Shown: piece by piece, positions 1-8,192 of the stretch
How positions within the stretch are numbered: the first letter of the stretch is position 1
Layout of the letters: the number at the start of each line of letters is the position of its first letter
From: Aerophototrophica crusticola
GTDB lineage: Bacteria > Pseudomonadota > Alphaproteobacteria > Azospirillales > Azospirillaceae
Length of the DNA: 64,000 nucleotides
Direction of reading: 5' to 3'
Assembly (NCBI GenBank): GCA_001939945.1
Contig: MOEB01000005.1
Span: forward strand, 62,001-126,000
Made by a program: the position numbers and the translations under genes
Notes under the pieces: generated by a model
Database searches by the model: none
What the model was told of the DNA's origin: nothing
Seen by the model: the letters and a program-made list of their open reading frames with translations, nothing else

Positions 1-270
1 GACGCCACCCTGGCCCTGGACGCCGACCTTCAGCCGGTGGCCGCCGGCCGCGCCTTCCTGTCCGGCACGGACGTGCTGGTGGAGGCGCTGGTGGCCGGCG
101 GCCAGATGAAGCCCAACCAGGCCGCCGCCGTGAAGGCGGGCCTGGGCCTGCTGACCCAGCCACAGGCGGATGGTCGCCGCGCCGTGCAGGTGCCGGTGAC
201 CCTTCAGGAACGCAAGCTGTCCGTCGGCCCGGTGAAGGTGCTGGACGTGCCGCCCGTGGCCTGGGATTGA
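1..270 (+). CDS. DUF2125 family protein, C-terminal part (5' end outside window)
   Basis: The frame is open from base 1 and stops with TGA at 268-270, so only the last 89 residues are present. They contain the pattern GQMKPNQAA, then a GLGLLTQP stretch, then VPVTLQERKLSVGPVKVLDVPP, here split only for reading. This is how I remember the C-terminal end of DUF2125 proteins of Rhodospirillales, which are exported or membrane-anchored proteins of unknown function. The family call rests on memory of these motifs, not on a search. The next gene starts 81 bases downstream on the same strand. Confidence 0.55.
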   Translation, partial: DATLALDADLQPVAAGRAFLSGTDVLVEALVAGGQMKPNQAAAVKAGLGLLTQPQADGRRAVQVPVTLQERKLSVGPVKVLDVPPVAWD

Positions 271-351
271 GCCTTGACGCCGGAATGGACCTACCGCCCG
301 TCCCGGCAACCCTTACATTCCACAAGACCTGACACTTCGGGGAGGAAGACC

Positions 352-2403
352 GTGCGAATCCTGAACACCGGGATGATGGCAGCAAGCGTGGCCCTGCTGG
401 CCGCCATGCCGCTGGCGGGCGCCTTTGCCCAGACCGCCGCGAAGCCGGCTGGCGCCAGCGACGCGCTGATCCCCCGCAAGGACATCTTCGGCAATCCCAG
501 CCGGACGCTGGCCCAGCTCAGCCCCGACGGCAAGCTGATCGCCTTCCTGGCGCCGCGGGACGGGGTGCTGAACGTCTGGGTCGCCCCCGCCGGCAACATG
601 GATGAGGCGAAGCCCATCACGGAGGAGAAGAGCCGCCCCATCCGCCAGTACTTCTGGTCCCCGGACAGCGGCCGCATCCTGTACATCCAGGACAAGGGCG
701 GGAACGAGGATTTCCTGCTGTACGGGGTGGACATCGCCAAGGGCGGCACCACCCCCTACACCCCGTTCGAGAAGACCCGCGTCCAGGTGGTGGCCACCAG
801 CCCCAAGGTGAAGGACGCCATCCTGGTGGGCCTGAACAACCGGGACCCGCGCTGGCACGACGTGCACCGGCTGGACCTGAAGACCGGCAAGCTGGAGCTG
901 GTCCGCCAGAATGACGGCTACGCCGGCTTCGTCGCCGACATGGACCTGAAGCTGCGCCTGGCCGTGAAGCCCCAGCCCGACGGCGGCATGGTGCTGGAGA
1001 CCATCGGCGAGGACGGCAAGACCGCCAAGCTGCTGGACATCCCGGCGGACGACGCCCTGGCCACCAACGTGGTGGGCATCCCGTCCGGGGGCGACGTGGC
1101 CTACATGGTGGACACGCGGGACCGGGACACTGCGGCCCTGCTGGCCCTGGACCTGAAGACCGGCAAGACCAGCCTGCTGGGCGAAAGCGCCAAGGCCGAC
1201 GTGGGCGGCATCCTGCAGAACCCCACGACCGGCGTGGCGGAGGCCTACAACGTCGATTACCTGAAGGATGAATGGGTCCCGCTGGGCGACGCGCTGAAGG
1301 CCGACATCGCGTTCCTGAACAAGGAGGCCCGCGGCCAGTGGTCCGTGACCAGCCGCACCGACGACGACAAGACCTGGACCCTGCTGGTGGACCGGGTGAG
1401 CGAGCCGGCCGCCTTCTACCTGTATGACCGGCCGGGCAAGAAACTGACCAAGCTGTTCACCATCCGCCCGGCCCTGGAAGGCAAGACCCTGGCGCCCATG
1501 CAGGCGCTGGAGCTCAAGGCCCGGGACGGGAAGACCCTGGTCAGCTACCTGACCCTGCCGCCCGGCAGCGACAAGGACGGCGACGGCAAGCCGGAGAAGC
1601 CGGTGCCGCTGGTCCTGAACGTCCATGGCGGCCCCTGGGCGCGGGACGGCTATGGCTACAACCCGGAGCACCAGTGGCTGGCCAACCGCGGCTATGCCGT
1701 GATGTCGGTGAACTTCCGCGGTTCCACCGGCTTCGGCAAGGGCTTCACCAACGCCGGCGACAAGCAGTGGGGCCGGGCCATGCACGATGACCTGCTGGAC
1801 GCGGTGGACTGGGCCGTGAAGCAGGGTGTCGCGCCCAAAGATAAGGTGGCCATCTATGGCGGCTCCTACGGCGGTTACGCCACGCTCTGGGGCATGACCA
1901 ACACGCCTGATACCTTCGCCTGCGGCGTGGGCATCGTCGGCCCGTCCAACCTGCAGACCCTGCTGGCCAGCGTGCCGGAATACTGGGCCAGCTTCTTCGA
2001 GCAGTTGGTCCGCCGGGTGGGCGACCCGCGGACGGAGGAAGGCAGGAAGCTGCTGGCGGAGCGGTCGCCCCTGACCCATGTCCAGAACATCAAGAAGCCC
2101 CTGCTGATCGCCCAGGGCGCCAACGACCCGCGGGTGAAGCAGGCGGAGTCCGACCAGATCGTCACGGCCATGAAGGCCAAGGGCATCCCCGTCACCTATG
2201 TGCTGTACCCGGACGAGGGGCACGGCTTCGCCCGGCCGGCCAACCGGATCAGCTTCTATGCCGTGGCGGAGGGGTTCCTGAGCCACTGCCTGGGCGGCGC
2301 CTACCAGCCGGTGGGGGAGGATTTCGCTGGCGCCACCCTCGAGGTGCAGGAAGGGGCGTCCTACGTGCCGGGCCTAAATCAGGCACTCAGCGCGAAGAAG
2401 TAG
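352..2403 (+). CDS. S9 family (prolyl oligopeptidase-type) serine peptidase, exported
   Basis: Likely secreted or periplasmic peptidase of the S9 family, which cleaves short peptides or acyl-peptides. I place the start at GTG 352 because GGGGAGGAAG lies just upstream and because it gives a clean signal peptide (MRILNTGMM, a hydrophobic core, then AFAQ). An upstream in-frame extension to 274 lacks both. From that start the protein has 683 residues: an N-terminal beta-propeller-like part of about 400 residues, then an alpha/beta hydrolase domain. The triad is visible: Ser505 in GGSYGGYA, Asp592 in GANDPRV and His624 in DEGHGFARP. Length and order match the family. The exact substrate cannot be told. 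Confidence 0.93.
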   Translation: MRILNTGMMAASVALLAAMPLAGAFAQTAAKPAGASDALIPRKDIFGNPSRTLAQLSPDGKLIAFLAPRDGVLNVWVAPAGNMDEAKPITEEKSRPIRQYFWSPDSGRILYIQDKGGNEDFLLYGVDIAKGGTTPYTPFEKTRVQVVATSPKVKDAILVGLNNRDPRWHDVHRLDLKTGKLELVRQNDGYAGFVADMDLKLRLAVKPQPDGGMVLETIGEDGKTAKLLDIPADDALATNVVGIPSGGDVAYMVDTRDRDTAALLALDLKTGKTSLLGESAKADVGGILQNPTTGVAEAYNVDYLKDEWVPLGDALKADIAFLNKEARGQWSVTSRTDDDKTWTLLVDRVSEPAAFYLYDRPGKKLTKLFTIRPALEGKTLAPMQALELKARDGKTLVSYLTLPPGSDKDGDGKPEKPVPLVLNVHGGPWARDGYGYNPEHQWLANRGYAVMSVNFRGSTGFGKGFTNAGDKQWGRAMHDDLLDAVDWAVKQGVAPKDKVAIYGGSYGGYATLWGMTNTPDTFACGVGIVGPSNLQTLLASVPEYWASFFEQLVRRVGDPRTEEGRKLLAERSPLTHVQNIKKPLLIAQGANDPRVKQAESDQIVTAMKAKGIPVTYVLYPDEGHGFARPANRISFYAVAEGFLSHCLGGAYQPVGEDFAGATLEVQEGASYVPGLNQALSAKK

Positions 2404-2469
2404 GATCGGGCAACCAAGGGGACCGGGGGCTGTTGTGGGACACATCCGCGACAACCCCCGGTGCATCCC

Positions 2470-2928
2470 ATGTCCGCCAAGGCCGTCGTCCCCCTCGCCG
2501 CCTTCCTGTTGCTGGCCCCTGCCGCCCTCGCCAACCAACCCGCCCCGCCGCCGGACGAGCCGGTGGCCGTGGACAAGGGCGAGGCGTCCTTCTATGGCGA
2601 CCGCTTCCACGGCAAGAAGACCGCGTCGGGCGAGGTGTTCGACAAGAACGCCCCCACCGCCGCCTCCAAGGACCTGCCGCTGGGCACCAAGGCGGAGGTG
2701 ACGAACCTGGAGAATGGCAAATCCACCGAGGTGACCATCAACGACCGCGGCCCCTATGTGGACGGCCGCATCATCGACCTGTCCGAGGGCTCTGCCAAGA
2801 AGGTGGGCATCACCGAGGAGAACGGCGTCGCCCCCGTGGTCGTGGAAGCCCGCCCCTCCGACCAACCCACCGAGGAGCTGAAGCGCAAGGTGGAGCAGGA
2901 GGCGAAGGAGCCGGGGAACGGGAAGTAG
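2470..2928 (+). CDS. RlpA-like double-psi beta-barrel protein, exported
   Basis: About 152 residues with a signal peptide (hydrophobic LAAFLLLAPAALA, cleavage near ALA-NQP), followed by an RlpA double-psi beta-barrel. Seen motifs: ASFYGDRFHGKKTASGE, LPLGTKAEVTNL, then VTINDRGPYVDGRIIDLS. RlpA proteins act in the periplasm on septal peptidoglycan, some as lytic transglycosylases. Here the barrel follows directly after the signal peptide, and there is no SPOR domain. The position usually held by His in TAAH is Ser (TAAS), while the Glu of SGE and the Asp of NDRGP are kept. ATG 2470 is chosen over GTG 2461. No strong ribosome binding site is visible for either. Confidence 0.85.
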   Translation: MSAKAVVPLAAFLLLAPAALANQPAPPPDEPVAVDKGEASFYGDRFHGKKTASGEVFDKNAPTAASKDLPLGTKAEVTNLENGKSTEVTINDRGPYVDGRIIDLSEGSAKKVGITEENGVAPVVVEARPSDQPTEELKRKVEQEAKEPGNGK

Positions 2929-2948
2929 GGCCGGCGCTCATCCGATAA

Positions 2949-3014
2949 GGCCGGCGACGGCCGGCCCGCGGGCTCGTGCCCGCGTAAGCCAAGCCCGCGG
3001 ATGCGGGCGCCCGG
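2949..3014 (-). repeat. GC-rich intergenic repeat, family R1, copy 1
   Basis: A 66-bp element that on the minus strand reads GCCGGGCGCCCGC, then GGCTTGGCTTACG, then CGGGCACGAGCCCGCGGG and a second CCGGC arm. Near-identical elements lie at 8848-8914 and 40346-40412 (67 bp each), and a diverged one near 42121-42190. It consists of at least two small hairpins and resembles REP elements. This copy lies between the convergent rlpA-like and tyrC genes. Confidence 0.75.
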
Positions 3015-3032
3015 CCCTTGAGGGGACAGGCA

Positions 3033-3920
3033 TCAAGCCTGCTTGGCGTCGATGATGCTGCGGCGGATGGTGCGGGTGCGGGTGAACAGGGCTTCCAGGG
3101 TCTCGCCCTCCCCCCAGCGGATGGCCCGTTGCAGGGCGGTCAGGTCCTCGGTGAAGCGCTGGATGATCTCCAGTACCGCTTCCCGGTTGTTCAGGAAGAT
3201 GTCGCGCCACATCACCGGGTCCGACGCGGCGATGCGGGTGAAGTCGCGGAAGCCGGACGCGCTGAAGCGGATCACCTCCGATTGCAGGTGCTCCTCCAGG
3301 TCGGTGGCCGTGCCGACGATGGTGTAGGCGATCAGGTGCGGCAGGTGGCTGGTGATGGCCAGCACCCGGTCATGGTGCCCGGGCTCCATGATCTCCAGCG
3401 TGGAGCCCACCCGGCGCCACAGCTCCGCCACCCGCTCCACCGCCGCCCCGTTGGTGCCGGGAGGCGGGGTCAGGATGCACCAGCGCCCGCGGAACAGCTC
3501 CGCGAAGCCGGCGTCGGGTCCGGAATGCTCTGTACCGGCGATGGGATGGCCGGGGACGAAGTGCACCCCGTCCGGCAGGTGCGGCGCCACGTCCCGCACC
3601 ACCGCCTGCTTGACCGAGCCCACGTCGGTGACGATGGCCCCGTCCTTCAGGTGCGCCCCGATAGCGGCAGCCACGTCGGCATAGGCGCCGATGGGCACGG
3701 CCATGATGACCAGGTCCGCCCCTTCCACCGAAGCACCCAAGTCGGTGGTGGCCGCGCTGGCGATACCCAGCTCCAACACCCGGTCACAGACCGCCTGCGA
3801 CCGATCCCCCGCGGTGACGTGCCCCGCCAGGGAGGCATCCACCCGGAAACACCGGGCCAGCGAGGACCCGATCAGGCCCAGCCCGATGATGGTGACGCGG
3901 GGGAAGAGGGGGGAGGTCAT
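3033..3920 (-). CDS. tyrC: Prephenate/arogenate dehydrogenase (tyrosine synthesis)
   Basis: NAD(P)-dependent oxidative decarboxylation of prephenate or arogenate towards tyrosine, in the cytoplasm. ATG 3920 gives a 295-residue protein that begins MTSPLFPRV and runs straight into the dinucleotide-binding motif GLGLIGSSLA. Further family marks are VTDVGSVK, the HPIAGTEHSGP block and the ITSHLPHL block with the conserved His. The longer in-frame reading to 3989 would start at TTG and adds a sequence unlike the family. On the minus strand it is last in the run chorismate mutase, hisC, GNAT-like, small gene, tyrC; the gap before it is 102 bases. Which of prephenate or arogenate it prefers cannot be read from the sequence. 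Confidence 0.92.
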   Translation of the reverse strand: MTSPLFPRVTIIGLGLIGSSLARCFRVDASLAGHVTAGDRSQAVCDRVLELGIASAATTDLGASVEGADLVIMAVPIGAYADVAAAIGAHLKDGAIVTDVGSVKQAVVRDVAPHLPDGVHFVPGHPIAGTEHSGPDAGFAELFRGRWCILTPPPGTNGAAVERVAELWRRVGSTLEIMEPGHHDRVLAITSHLPHLIAYTIVGTATDLEEHLQSEVIRFSASGFRDFTRIAASDPVMWRDIFLNNREAVLEIIQRFTEDLTALQRAIRWGEGETLEALFTRTRTIRRSIIDAKQA

Positions 3921-4022
3921 GATAGCCGCTGGTCCGTCTGCGAGGCGGGCGGCAGTATGGGTAGCCGGGCAGGTCGGGGCAATGGTCAAATCCCGCGCAG
4001 CTTCGTTGGCGGAACTTCGGCG

Positions 4023-4250
4023 TCAGGAAGTCGGATCGGATTCCGGTCCCCGGTGGACCCGCCGGGTAGCGGCCACATCCGGATCGCCATCCACCTCCGG
4101 CATCGCGTCCAGCTCCGGCAACGGCGCGCCTGTCCGCACAACCCTGTCAGCCAAAGTCCGGCGACCTTCCAGGGCGCGACGGAACGCCTCCCGCGCCTGG
4201 GTTTCCGGCGAGGCGGGTCCCTGGGGCTTCTTGAGGGGGACGGCTGCCAT
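4023..4250 (-). CDS. Small hypothetical protein downstream of the GNAT-like gene
   Basis: A 75-residue charged protein beginning MAAVPLKKPQGPASPETQAR. It is predicted mostly helical in the middle (EAFRRALEGRRTLADRV) with an acidic, Pro-rich tail. It has no signal peptide or membrane segment. Its ATG lies one base after the stop codon of the preceding acetyltransferase-like gene, so the two are almost certainly translated from one message. I do not recognise a family. A partner or antidote of the GNAT-like protein is possible but is inferred only from the tight coupling. Confidence 0.6.
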   Translation of the reverse strand: MAAVPLKKPQGPASPETQAREAFRRALEGRRTLADRVVRTGAPLPELDAMPEVDGDPDVAATRRVHRGPESDPTS

Positions 4251-4251
4251 G

Positions 4252-4791
4252 TCAAACCTCCAGCCAGTAATATGGGGGCGACTCCGCCGGCTCGGCAACG
4301 GAAAACCCCATTTGCTGGTAAACGAGGCCCAAGCGCGGGTTTAAGGGCCTAAGCCGGACCTGTGACAAGCCAAGGACTTGGGTATAGGCAAGGGCTGCCG
4401 CGATGGCGACATGCCGGATGGCTCCCCGCATCGGATGCCGCGGCTGGGGGTTCCCCTCGATCAGCCTGATCCAGAGATGGTCATGTCGAACCTGCCCGGA
4501 CGAGAGCCCACAAAGCCGGTCGCCAGACCAGATGGCAAGGCAGAACCGGTCAGGCCATGCGCCGATGTCCCTGAATTCATCATCCCATGCAAAGCATGAG
4601 TTTAGGGTCGTCCCCGGCGTATGCCATTGTCGGTCCCAGGCAGCGATGCCGCGTGCATCCATCTCTTGCAGTTGCACGGGCGCAAGGGCGAGGTCAGGCA
4701 AACCGATGGCTGCGAAGAGGTCCGGCAACTCTTCGGATGCCGCAGCGAACGCCTCCTCGCGCGCGAGCCTGTAGAATATCTCGGCATCCAT
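4252..4791 (-). CDS. GNAT-like N-acetyltransferase
   Basis: A 179-residue cytoplasmic protein. The C-terminal half looks like a GNAT fold: GAIRHVAIAAALAYTQ as the helix after the acetyl-CoA loop, then LSQVRLRPLNPRLGLVYQQMGF, the typical last strand-helix with the Y..MGF ending. The N-terminal half (MDAEIFYRLAREEAF) is not recognised, and the substrate is unknown. Base composition is about 60% GC, visibly lower than hisC and tyrC on either side. It starts 22 bases after the hisC stop, so it probably uses the hisC message. The lower GC and the position inside a conserved biosynthetic run suggest later insertion. Confidence 0.7.
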   Translation of the reverse strand: MDAEIFYRLAREEAFAAASEELPDLFAAIGLPDLALAPVQLQEMDARGIAAWDRQWHTPGTTLNSCFAWDDEFRDIGAWPDRFCLAIWSGDRLCGLSSGQVRHDHLWIRLIEGNPQPRHPMRGAIRHVAIAAALAYTQVLGLSQVRLRPLNPRLGLVYQQMGFSVAEPAESPPYYWLEV

Positions 4792-4813
4792 GGTCGCAGC
4801 CGTGGGTGCGGCC

Positions 4814-5911
4814 TCACCCGTGCACCCACTCTCCCAGCGCCGTCACCACCTGCTCCATCTCCTCCCGCAGGCCGATGGAGACGCGCAGGCAGTTGCCCAG
4901 GCCGTAGGCGCCCATCTGGCGGACCAGGATGCCGCGGGACTTCAGGTGCTGGCGGGCCAGTTCCGCGTCCGCCTTCTGGCCCAGCAGGACGCTGAAATCC
5001 ACCAGCACGAAGTTGGCCACGCTGGGGTGGACCTTCAGGCCCAGCTCCGTCACCGCGCGGGCGAACCAGGCGCGGTTCTCCTCGTTCAGGTGCAGGCTTT
5101 TCTCCGCGAACTCCACGTCTTCCAACGCCGCCAGCCCGGCCGCCAGCGCGGGGGAGGAGACGTTGAAGGGACCGCGCACGCGGTTCAGCACGTCCGCCAC
5201 GTTGGCGGAGCAATAGGCCCAGCCCAGCCGGATGCCGCCCAGGGCGTGGATCTTGGAGAAGGTCCGGGTCATCACGACGTTGGGGAAGCTCTCCACGAAC
5301 TCCGCCCCGTTGCTGTAGTCGTTCAGCCTGATGTACTCGGCATAGGCCGCGTCGATGACCAGCAGCACATGTTCCGGCAGGCCGGCATGGAGCTTCGCCA
5401 GCTCCCGGCTGGTCAGGTAGCTGCCGGTGGGGTTGTTGGGGTTGGCGATGAAGACGATGCGCGTCCGCTCGTTCACCCGGGCCAGCAGGGCGTCCACGTC
5501 CGCCTTCAGGTCCTTCTCGGGCGCGGCGATGGGGGTGGCGCCCACGGACTTGGCGGCGATGGGATAGATCAGGAAGCCGTGGCGGCTGTACAGCACCTCC
5601 GTCCCCGGGCCGGCGTAGCACTTGGCCAGCATCTGCAACAGCTCGTCTGAACCGGCGCCCAGCACGATCCGCTCGGGGTCATAGCCATAGCGCTTCGCCA
5701 GCGCCTGGCGCAGGGCCTTGCCGCTGCCGTCGGGATAGCGGTGGATGGTGTCGGCCACGGCCTGGTAGGCGGCCACCGCCTTGGGGCTGGGGCCCAGCGC
5801 CCCCTCGTTGCTGGCCAGCTTGATCACCTTGGCCTGGCCGGGGGCATGGCTCTCGCCGCCCACATAGGGGGCGATGTCCAGGATTCCGGGGTTGGGGATC
5901 GGGCCGGCCAT
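4814..5911 (-). CDS. hisC: Histidinol-phosphate aminotransferase
   Basis: PLP-dependent class I/II aminotransferase. HisC converts imidazole acetol phosphate to histidinol phosphate, and relatives in this gene context may also transaminate aromatic keto acids. ATG 5911 is preferred because GAAGGA stands 7 bases upstream; the in-frame TTG at 5926 is not needed. The 365 residues show KLASNEGALGPSP, the ANPNNPTGSYL motif, the DAAYAEY motif and the PLP lysine (about Lys220) in TRTFSKIHALGG, then the GIRLGWAY block. It follows the chorismate mutase gene closely and precedes the GNAT-like gene. A role in tyrosine/phenylalanine synthesis alongside histidine is inferred from the neighbours. Confidence 0.93.
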   Translation of the reverse strand: MAGPIPNPGILDIAPYVGGESHAPGQAKVIKLASNEGALGPSPKAVAAYQAVADTIHRYPDGSGKALRQALAKRYGYDPERIVLGAGSDELLQMLAKCYAGPGTEVLYSRHGFLIYPIAAKSVGATPIAAPEKDLKADVDALLARVNERTRIVFIANPNNPTGSYLTSRELAKLHAGLPEHVLLVIDAAYAEYIRLNDYSNGAEFVESFPNVVMTRTFSKIHALGGIRLGWAYCSANVADVLNRVRGPFNVSSPALAAGLAALEDVEFAEKSLHLNEENRAWFARAVTELGLKVHPSVANFVLVDFSVLLGQKADAELARQHLKSRGILVRQMGAYGLGNCLRVSIGLREEMEQVVTALGEWVHG

Positions 5912-5936
5912 GGCGTGGTCCTTCAAGGCACTGTGG

Positions 5937-5978
5937 GGTCAGGGGCGCAGGGTCAGGGGCGCAGGGTCAGGGGCGTGG
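5937..5978. repeat. 14-bp tandem repeat at the end of the chorismate mutase gene
   Basis: Three direct copies of a 14-bp unit, GGTCAGGGGCGCAG at 5937 and 5951 and GGTCAGGGGCGTGG at 5965. The chorismate mutase stop codon lies in the second copy. Because 14 is not a multiple of three, gain or loss of a unit would change the C-terminus. Confidence 0.85.
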
Positions 5979-6804
5979 CATAGACGCCCACGGGCAGCAG
6001 GCGCACCAGCGCCTCCCCCAGCTTCTGGGCCAGGGCGTGCAGGCGCGCGTCGTCGGCGGGGATATGGTCCTCCACCTCCACCAGGTGCACCGACCCGGTG
6101 TTGCCCGGCATGAAGTGCGTGCGGATCTGGGTCGCGGGCAGGCCGGCGGCCTCCAGGCAATCCTTCAGCCGGCCGCGGCTCATGTCCTGGTTCAGCTCGA
6201 TGCCCAGCAGGGTGTGGTCGTCGCCCGTGGCTTCCAGCGGCACGGCGGCCAGCACCAGCGCGTCCCCCTCCGACGGCGACACGCCGCGCAGGAAGGGCAG
6301 CCGGGCGATGATCCGGGGGGTCTTGGCATCCTCGCTGAACAGGAAGCGCCACCAGGGGTCCGCGTCCTGCTCGTTGGGCCAGGGCACCACCGCCACCGTG
6401 GCGTTGCCCTCCGACACCGCCCGCACGGCGGCCACGGGGGTGTTGGTGGCCAGCATGGGCGTGGCGCTGCCGTAATGGTCGCGGGCCAAGTCCCACAGGG
6501 GCGTGCGCTGGTCCTCCGGCGCGACGACGGCGACGGCCAGGGGCGCCTGCACCTGGGTCAGCGCGCCCATCATCTCCCGCCAGATGCGGACCAGGGCCTG
6601 GACCGGGAAGGCCCCCTGGTGCCGGCCCACCAGGGCGCGGATGATCGCCGCCTCCCGCGCGGGGCGCAGGGCGGGCTGGCCGGGCTGCTTGTGGCCGGCG
6701 ATGCGCAGCACCACCTCGGTGCGGCGGAGCAGGAGGTCGTGCAACGCCTGGTCGATCTCATCGATCTCGCGGCGGAGGTCGTCCAGCGTCGTCTTTTGCG
6801 ACAT
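5953..6804 (-). CDS. Chorismate mutase with C-terminal prephenate dehydratase-like region
   Basis: The first 90 or so residues (from ATG 6804, MSQKTTLDDLRREIDEIDQ) form an AroQ-type all-helical chorismate mutase: LHDLLLRRTEVVLRIAGHK, LRPAREAAIIRAL, then a third helix with VRIWREMM. Chorismate mutase converts chorismate to prephenate. The remaining 190 residues contain AVVAPEDQRTPLWDLA and a late ACT-like stretch (HTLLGIELNQDMSRGRLKDC). This resembles a P-protein layout but lacks clear dehydratase motifs such as the usual TRF block. It is the first gene of the minus-strand run leading to hisC and tyrC. Whether the second part is catalytic or regulatory is open. Confidence 0.85.
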   Translation of the reverse strand: MSQKTTLDDLRREIDEIDQALHDLLLRRTEVVLRIAGHKQPGQPALRPAREAAIIRALVGRHQGAFPVQALVRIWREMMGALTQVQAPLAVAVVAPEDQRTPLWDLARDHYGSATPMLATNTPVAAVRAVSEGNATVAVVPWPNEQDADPWWRFLFSEDAKTPRIIARLPFLRGVSPSEGDALVLAAVPLEATGDDHTLLGIELNQDMSRGRLKDCLEAAGLPATQIRTHFMPGNTGSVHLVEVEDHIPADDARLHALAQKLGEALVRLLPVGVYATPLTLRP

Positions 6805-6984
6805 GGGGGCCCGGAAAAGTGGTCCGTGCAGGGTCCCTAGGTGTACGGGGGGCACCGGCCAAAATCAAAGAAAACATTGACGCCCGCGGCAGCCCTGCTA
6901 CCCCTTGTCTCCCCCGCCGACGGGCGGCCGGACCACCACGGCCCGCGCCGGGCCGGCCTTGAGACACACCCCCCGAATTCGCCG
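6805..6984. promoter_or_regulatory. Divergent promoter region between chorismate mutase and metX
   Basis: 180 bases separate the two divergent start codons. The centre (about 6860-6882) is A-rich, unlike the flanks. On the minus strand TTGATT and TACACC stand 17 bases apart, and on the plus strand TTGACG is followed by TACCCC 16 bases later. Both are weak sigma70-like guesses. I looked for SAM riboswitch features, which occur ahead of metX/metA in Alphaproteobacteria, and did not recognise any. Confidence 0.35.
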
Positions 6985-8190
6985 ATGACCGCCAGCAGCC
7001 CCCTCCCCTCCGCCCCCAATGCCGTGCCCCTGCCGGGGCAGCGCATGGTGCTGGGCCAGGACCGGCCCATGCGGCTGGACAGCGGGGTGGAGCTGGGGCC
7101 CTTCCGCCTAGCCTACCGCACCTATGGCACGCTGAACGCGGACAAGTCGAACGCCGTGCTGGTCTGCCATGCCCTGACCGGCGACCAGTATGTGGCGGAG
7201 CGGCACCCCGTCACCGGCAAGCCCGGCTGGTGGGAGCTGATGGTGGGTCCCGGCCGGCCGCTGGACCCGGACCGCTATTTCATCATCTGCTCCAACGTCA
7301 TCGGCGGCTGCCTGGGCAGCGAGGGGCCGAAGGAGACGAACCCGGCCACGGGCCAGCCCTGGGGCCTGTCCTTCCCCGTCATCACCATCGCCGACATGGT
7401 GCGGGCCCAGGCCCTGCTGGTGGACAGCTTCGGCATCGACCGGCTGTTCTGCGTGATCGGCGGGTCCATGGGCGGCATGCAGGTGCTGCAATGGGCCGTG
7501 TCCTACCCGGAGCGGGTGGCCAATGCCGTGCCCATCGCCACCGCGGCCCGGCACAGCGCCCAGAACATCGCCTTCCATGAGGTGGGGCGGCAGGCCATCA
7601 TGGCCGACCCGGACTGGGCCGGCGGCGACTACCTGTCCCGCGGCAGCAAGCCCACCCGCGGGCTGGCCGTGGCCCGCATGGCGGCGCATGTCACCTACCT
7701 GTCGGAAACCGCCCTGCACCGCAAGTTCGGCCGCAACCTGCAGGACCGCAAGGCGGTGACCTTCGGCTTCGACGCCGACTTCCAGGTGGAAAGCTATTTG
7801 CGCCACCAGGGCATCACCTTCGTGGAGCGGTTCGACGCCAACTCCTACCTCTACATCACCCGGGCCATGGATTATTTCGACCTGGCGGCGGAGCATGGCG
7901 GCGTGCTGGCCAACGCCTTCCGCGTGCCGGGGCCGGGCGGCGTGCCCAAGGCCACGCCGGTTCGCTTCTGCCTGGTCAGCTTCAGCAGCGACTGGCTGTT
8001 CCCCACGTCGGAGAGCCGGGCCATCGTCCACGCCCTGAACGCCGTGGCGGCCAATGTCAGCTTCGTGGAAATCAACACGGACAAGGGGCACGACTCGTTC
8101 CTGCTTGATGTGCCGGAGTTCTACCAGGTGGTCCGCGGCTTCCTGGATGGGCAGGCCGGGGCCGCGGGCCTGAAGCGGCGGGGGGCGTGA
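6985..8190 (+). CDS. metX: Homoserine O-acetyltransferase
   Basis: Alpha/beta hydrolase-fold acyltransferase that acylates homoserine for methionine synthesis. ATG 6985 starts a 401-residue protein; the open frame extends 5' to 6841, but that part has no family resemblance. Visible marks: [20 protein letters not shown], split for reading, the nucleophile Ser161 in GGSMGGMQ, the DWLFP block with the catalytic Asp, and GHDSFLLD with the catalytic His. Its stop overlaps the metW start region, so metX-metW form one unit. Acetyl versus succinyl specificity was not checked at the deciding residues. Confidence 0.93.
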   Translation: MTASSPLPSAPNAVPLPGQRMVLGQDRPMRLDSGVELGPFRLAYRTYGTLNADKSNAVLVCHALTGDQYVAERHPVTGKPGWWELMVGPGRPLDPDRYFIICSNVIGGCLGSEGPKETNPATGQPWGLSFPVITIADMVRAQALLVDSFGIDRLFCVIGGSMGGMQVLQWAVSYPERVANAVPIATAARHSAQNIAFHEVGRQAIMADPDWAGGDYLSRGSKPTRGLAVARMAAHVTYLSETALHRKFGRNLQDRKAVTFGFDADFQVESYLRHQGITFVERFDANSYLYITRAMDYFDLAAEHGGVLANAFRVPGPGGVPKATPVRFCLVSFSSDWLFPTSESRAIVHALNAVAANVSFVEINTDKGHDSFLLDVPEFYQVVRGFLDGQAGAAGLKRRGA

Positions 8191-8192
8191 CC

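Noticed and set aside
313-2286. 657-codon minus-strand frame opposite the S9 peptidase
   Set aside because: Low-complexity His/Gly/Val-rich product, no family motif; shadow of a real gene.
6805-6984. SAM riboswitch before metX
   Set aside because: None of the SAM-II or related consensus stretches could be recognised; only weak promoter matches are present.
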